A DNA stretch of 64,000 nt from Mesorhizobium_B sp035998495 (GTDB lineage: Bacteria > Pseudomonadota > Alphaproteobacteria > Rhizobiales > Rhizobiaceae). The DNA lies in assembly GCA_035998495.1 (NCBI GenBank), contig DASYHP010000064.1:139470-203469 (forward strand), read 5' to 3'. Numbering within the stretch: the first letter of the stretch is position 1; each line of letters starts with the position of its first letter. The notes under the pieces were generated by a model, which saw only the letters and a program-made list of their open reading frames with translations, had not been told where the DNA came from and made no database searches. Position numbers and translations under genes: made by a program. Shown piece by piece: positions 61,505 through 64,000 of this stretch.

Positions 61505-62245
61505 ATGAAAGCGGAAGAAATCGCCTATCCGCCGCTCGACACGCCCAAGCCCGTCGCCGAGAACCTCTGGATCGTCGACAGCGGCCCGATCAAGGTCATG
61601 GGCTTGCTGCCGCTGCCGATCCGCATGACGGTGATCCGCTTGAGCGGCGGCGGCCTCCTTCTCCACTCGCCCACGCCGTTTCGCTTCGCGCTGAAGCAGG
61701 AACTCGACGCCCTCGGACGGGTCGAGCATCTGGTTGCGCCCAACAGCGCCCACTGGACGTTCGTGAAGGAATGGCAGAGCCACCTGCCCGACGCGCTCAC
61801 CTGGGCCGCGCCGGGGTTGCGCGACCGCGCGCCCGTCCGGAAATCGGGCGTCAGGCTCGACCGCGACCTCGGCGAGGCGGCGCCCGAAGCCTGGGCGGGG
61901 GAGATCGAGCAGGTGGTGGTGCCGGGCGGCGGCGGCTTCGCGGAGCTGGCCTTCTTTCACAAGCCGACCCGCAGCCTGGTGCTGACGGACCTCGTGCTCA
62001 ATCTCGAACCCCGCAAACTCCCGCTCGCCATGCGGCCTTTGGCTTACGTCACGGGCATCACAGCGCCCGGTGGCCGCGCGCCGATCTACCTGCGCAAGAT
62101 CGTGAGGGCCGAAGGCGAACGCGCGCGGGCGGCCGCCCGGCGGCTTGTCGCGCTCGGTCCCGAGCGGGTGATCTTCACCCACGGCAAATGGTTCGAGCAA
62201 GACGGCGCGGCGCGGCTCAGGCGTTCGCTGTCCTGGCTGCTGTGA
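61505..62245 (+). CDS. DUF4336 protein (metallo-hydrolase-like)
   Basis: A 246-residue protein of the DUF4336 family, distantly related to metallo-beta-lactamase folds. It shows MTVIRLSGGGLLLHSPTPF, HLVAPNSAHWTFVKEW, ELAFFHKPTRSLVLTDLVLN and RVIFTHGKWFE, where His and Asp residues sit where the fold expects metal ligands. The HXHXDH core of true MBL enzymes is not present. ATG 61505 begins the family-like region; the frame is open far upstream, antisense to the giant kinase gene. Function unknown. Confidence 0.85.
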   Translation: MKAEEIAYPPLDTPKPVAENLWIVDSGPIKVMGLLPLPIRMTVIRLSGGGLLLHSPTPFRFALKQELDALGRVEHLVAPNSAHWTFVKEWQSHLPDALTWAAPGLRDRAPVRKSGVRLDRDLGEAAPEAWAGEIEQVVVPGGGGFAELAFFHKPTRSLVLTDLVLNLEPRKLPLAMRPLAYVTGITAPGGRAPIYLRKIVRAEGERARAAARRLVALGPERVIFTHGKWFEQDGAARLRRSLSWLL

Positions 62246-62439
62246 GGGCGCGGGCCGCTCCCGTGCTCTTGCGTTCGAACAAAACCGTTCTCCCGTCCGC
62301 GCACTGTCATCGCTCGGAGGACTCCGGAACGGGCGCTATCCGCTGATGCCCGAGCAGGCGCGGATCGCCCGTAAAACCCAGGGAAGCGGCGCTGCCAGTC
62401 ATTCGGTCAGAGCAGGCATTGCGCCGCTCTCCGGCCGCA

Positions 62440-62694
62440 TCATCGCTGCCGGAGCTTGAAGAACAGGATGATCCCCGCCAGCACCAAGGTCAGGCCCTTG
62501 GCGACGATGATGGGGAACTCGCCCTTCAGGATGCCGAAAAGGAGCCAAAGGCCGAGCCCGGTCATCAGGATCACGAATGTCCGGAGCGAAATGTCCTCGG
62601 TCGAACGCGTGCGCCAGACCCGCATCACCTGAGGCACATAAGCGCCGGTCGTGCAGAGGGCCGCAGCATAGCCGGTCAAATCGAGAAGCGTCAT
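62440..62694 (-). CDS. SemiSWEET sugar transporter
   Basis: An 84-residue membrane protein with three helices and one PQ-loop (GAYVPQVMRVWRT, Pro21-Gln22). This is the bacterial SemiSWEET layout, in which two copies form a transporter that moves sugars down their gradient. The N-terminal LTGYAAALCTT and the asparagine-free third helix fit the family. It is a stand-alone gene. The sugar is unknown. Confidence 0.9.
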   Translation of the reverse strand: MTLLDLTGYAAALCTTGAYVPQVMRVWRTRSTEDISLRTFVILMTGLGLWLLFGILKGEFPIIVAKGLTLVLAGIILFFKLRQR

Positions 62695-63048
62695 GGCAAG
62701 GGCTCACAGGCGAGCCCCGAACAAGCATGAACCTTCCGCTAGGTTCCCCTTTTTCGGGATCTTCCCAAGATACTCACTAGAACAACAGTCATGGGAAGAT
62801 CGGGATAACGATCAAAACTCTTGCCAAATGACAGTTTACTTCAAACGTGGAAGAGGAAATCGGCGTATGCGAATGGCTTGCCTTCACCAGGCGCGCTCCT
62901 CCTTCCATCCATCGGAGGATCGCTTCGGACGGGTCGTCCCTCCAGCAGCCCGGATCGGCAGCCTGGAGACGGTGCGAGCCAAAACAAAGCCCCGGCGCAT
63001 GGCCGGGGCTCTGGTCAGGCAGGTTGGCGGGGCGGTCGCGTGAGCCGC
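62695..63048. other. 354-base intergenic region
   Basis: Between SemiSWEET and the small secreted protein gene. It contains the terminator of the latter at 62981-63010. I see no further gene or consensus promoter. Confidence 0.5.
62981..63010 (-). terminator. Intrinsic terminator of the small secreted protein gene
   Basis: A 9-bp stem AGCCCCGGC (62988-62996) with GCCGGGGCT (63002-63010). Read leftward it is followed by TTGTTTT. Confidence 0.8.
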
Positions 63049-63369
63049 TCAGCGGATGCGGATCACCGGGCAGTTCGCGCGGCGCGCAAACACCACCTCC
63101 TGCCGCTCGCCGTTGCGGCGGCCGTTCACGATGATGCGGTTGCGCTTGACCGCATCCAGCGAAACACGCCGAAAGCCCAGCCGTTGCGCCTTGTGAAGCG
63201 CGCGTTCGGGCGTGCAAGCCCGCGCGTGCCGCCAGTCGCGGTGGCCATCGGCGCCGATCGAAAGTCCGATGACGACCTTCACGTCACCGGCATGAGCCGC
63301 AGGCGCAGCGGCGAAAGCGCCCAGGGCCACAAGCCCGGCGAGCGCGATGTTCTTGATCTTGTTCTTCAT
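63049..63369 (-). CDS. Small secreted protein, hypothetical
   Basis: A 106-residue exported protein. The signal peptide (MKNKIKNIALAGLVALG, cleavage after AHA) is followed by a basic ~75-residue domain with two cysteines (ARACTPERALHKAQ and RANCPVIRIR), probably one disulfide. The pattern ERALHKAQRLGFRRVSLDAV resembles proteins seen in rhizobia without assigned function. AGGAG precedes ATG 63369. A terminator follows directly. Confidence 0.85.
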   Translation of the reverse strand: MKNKIKNIALAGLVALGAFAAAPAAHAGDVKVVIGLSIGADGHRDWRHARACTPERALHKAQRLGFRRVSLDAVKRNRIIVNGRRNGERQEVVFARRANCPVIRIR

Positions 63370-63935
63370 GGCTTGCTCCTATGCGTTCGATGAGCGCACC
63401 ATGTCAAAGCAAGGCTGAACCAGCTCCGAGCCCGCCATTCATAAGGTGTTCATGGCGCCGGGCCGTCGAGCCCCTTTCGCAAAAGCGGCCTGTGCGCCTC
63501 GCCGACCGGCTGCTCCGCGCACGGGATCATGGACGCCAGTGGACAGACCGACTTGGGCGAGGCGCAGCGCCACACGGATGCTGTGAACCGTCGGGGAATG
63601 GCCAAGAAGGCGATGGAGAGCGTCTTCAGCCACGGAGGAGGCCAGCAGCTTCTTCCCAACCCCGTCGAGCCGGTCAGAAGGCGCAGCCAGCAAGCCACGG
63701 AAAACACAGGCGAAAAAGAAGAGGGTGGCACGCCCAAGGGGAAACGGCGCCGGACAACCTTAGATGTTGATTTTGCATGCCTTTCTGCCCATGCGAATGC
63801 ATCAGTGTAGCACAAGTTCGTAACAGGCCAAACGCCGAGCTGCATCCCACCTACTCGAAACTGTCCGTCGTCAGGGTTTTTGAGACAGCTGATGGGCTGA
63901 TTTAGCGGAGGCTCTGGCGCATCTGGGTTGTGAGC
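63370..63935. other. 566-base region without a supported gene
   Basis: Open frames on both strands look like shadows and have no ribosome sites. The segment GGGTTTTTGAGACAG near 63874, just beyond the possible transposase fragment, could be part of an insertion-sequence end, but only one end lies in the window. Confidence 0.4.
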
Positions 63936-64000
63936 TTATGCGGCCGCCTTGCGGTGGAGCAAGCGGCGCTGGTTGATGGTGTCTCGTTTGATCCTTTCTC
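63936..64000 (-). CDS. C-terminal fragment of a gene cut by the window edge, possibly a transposase
   Basis: The last 20 codons of a leftward frame, ending ERIKRDTINQRRLLHRKAAA before TAA at 63938-63936. The basic, Arg/Lys-rich end and the nearby IS-like terminal sequence suggest an insertion-sequence protein. The fragment is too short to identify. Confidence 0.3.
   Translation of the reverse strand, partial: ERIKRDTINQRRLLHRKAAA

Overview
This window comes from a GC-rich chromosome of an alphaproteobacterium, most likely a member of the Hyphomicrobiales (Rhizobiales). The evidence is the complete PhyR-NepR-EcfG general stress response locus, two HWE-family histidine kinases, a PhoB-PhoU-PstBACS block with the long alphaproteobacterial PstA and PstC forms, a rhizobial-type intergenic palindrome, and widespread 4-bp GTGA/ATGA gene overlaps. 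I cannot assign a genus. I found no rRNA, tRNA or CRISPR array.

Region 1 (1-14.4 kb) is glycoconjugate metabolism. A 5'-truncated UDP-glucose dehydrogenase, an MDR dehydrogenase and a NudK-like Nudix hydrolase run rightward. Facing them is a tightly packed ten-gene leftward operon (12224 to 2966): an actinobacterial-type inositol-1-phosphate synthase, a histidine phosphatase, a CgeB-like glycosyltransferase, a sugar nucleotidyltransferase, a CmoB-like methyltransferase, an apparently circularly permuted GH-A glycosidase, a PIG-L deacetylase, a GT4 glycosyltransferase, a CelD-type GNAT and a class I methyltransferase. Inositol-P synthase, GT4, PIG-L deacetylase and GNAT together are the core logic of mycothiol or GPI-type assembly. 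I infer an inositol-linked glycoconjugate pathway of unknown product; it is the best candidate for an undescribed system here. A divergent 598-residue phosphoribosyltransferase-like protein flanks it.

Region 2 (14.4-28.8 kb) is a general stress response island. Seven matches to the EcfG promoter (GGAAC-N16/17-CGTT) lie upstream of a second EcfG-like sigma factor, a DUF892 ferritin-like protein, a two-domain PRC-barrel exported protein, nepR-ecfG, phyR, a 57-residue membrane protein and a 105-residue unknown. An HWE kinase and a small response regulator sit beside the core genes. Between them are a SET protein, a YnbA / acyltransferase / YnbB phospholipid operon, and an MhqO-MhqD-like quinone detoxification pair.

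Region 3 (29-39.2 kb) is nutrient uptake: a XylF-XylH-XylG-type sugar ABC transporter with an internal terminator after the binding-protein gene, then pstS-pstC-pstA-pstB-phoU-phoB preceded by a three-repeat Pho box.

Region 4 (39.2-64 kb) is rich in sensing and envelope functions: a 1400-residue multi-PAS hybrid kinase; a three-gene secreted locus in which two DUF4360-like proteins flank a protein joining a DUF4360-like head to an outer-membrane-barrel-like tail; a PAS/GAF HWE kinase; a CPA1-like antiporter; a PAP2 phosphatase; a TIM-barrel isomerase-like protein; a winged-helix-like protein with two small membrane proteins; and two co-transcribed hybrid kinases, one carrying nine tandem 92-residue HAMP-type repeats as in fungal Nik1. 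The right end holds DUF4336, SemiSWEET and a small secreted protein, and possibly the edge of a transposase gene.
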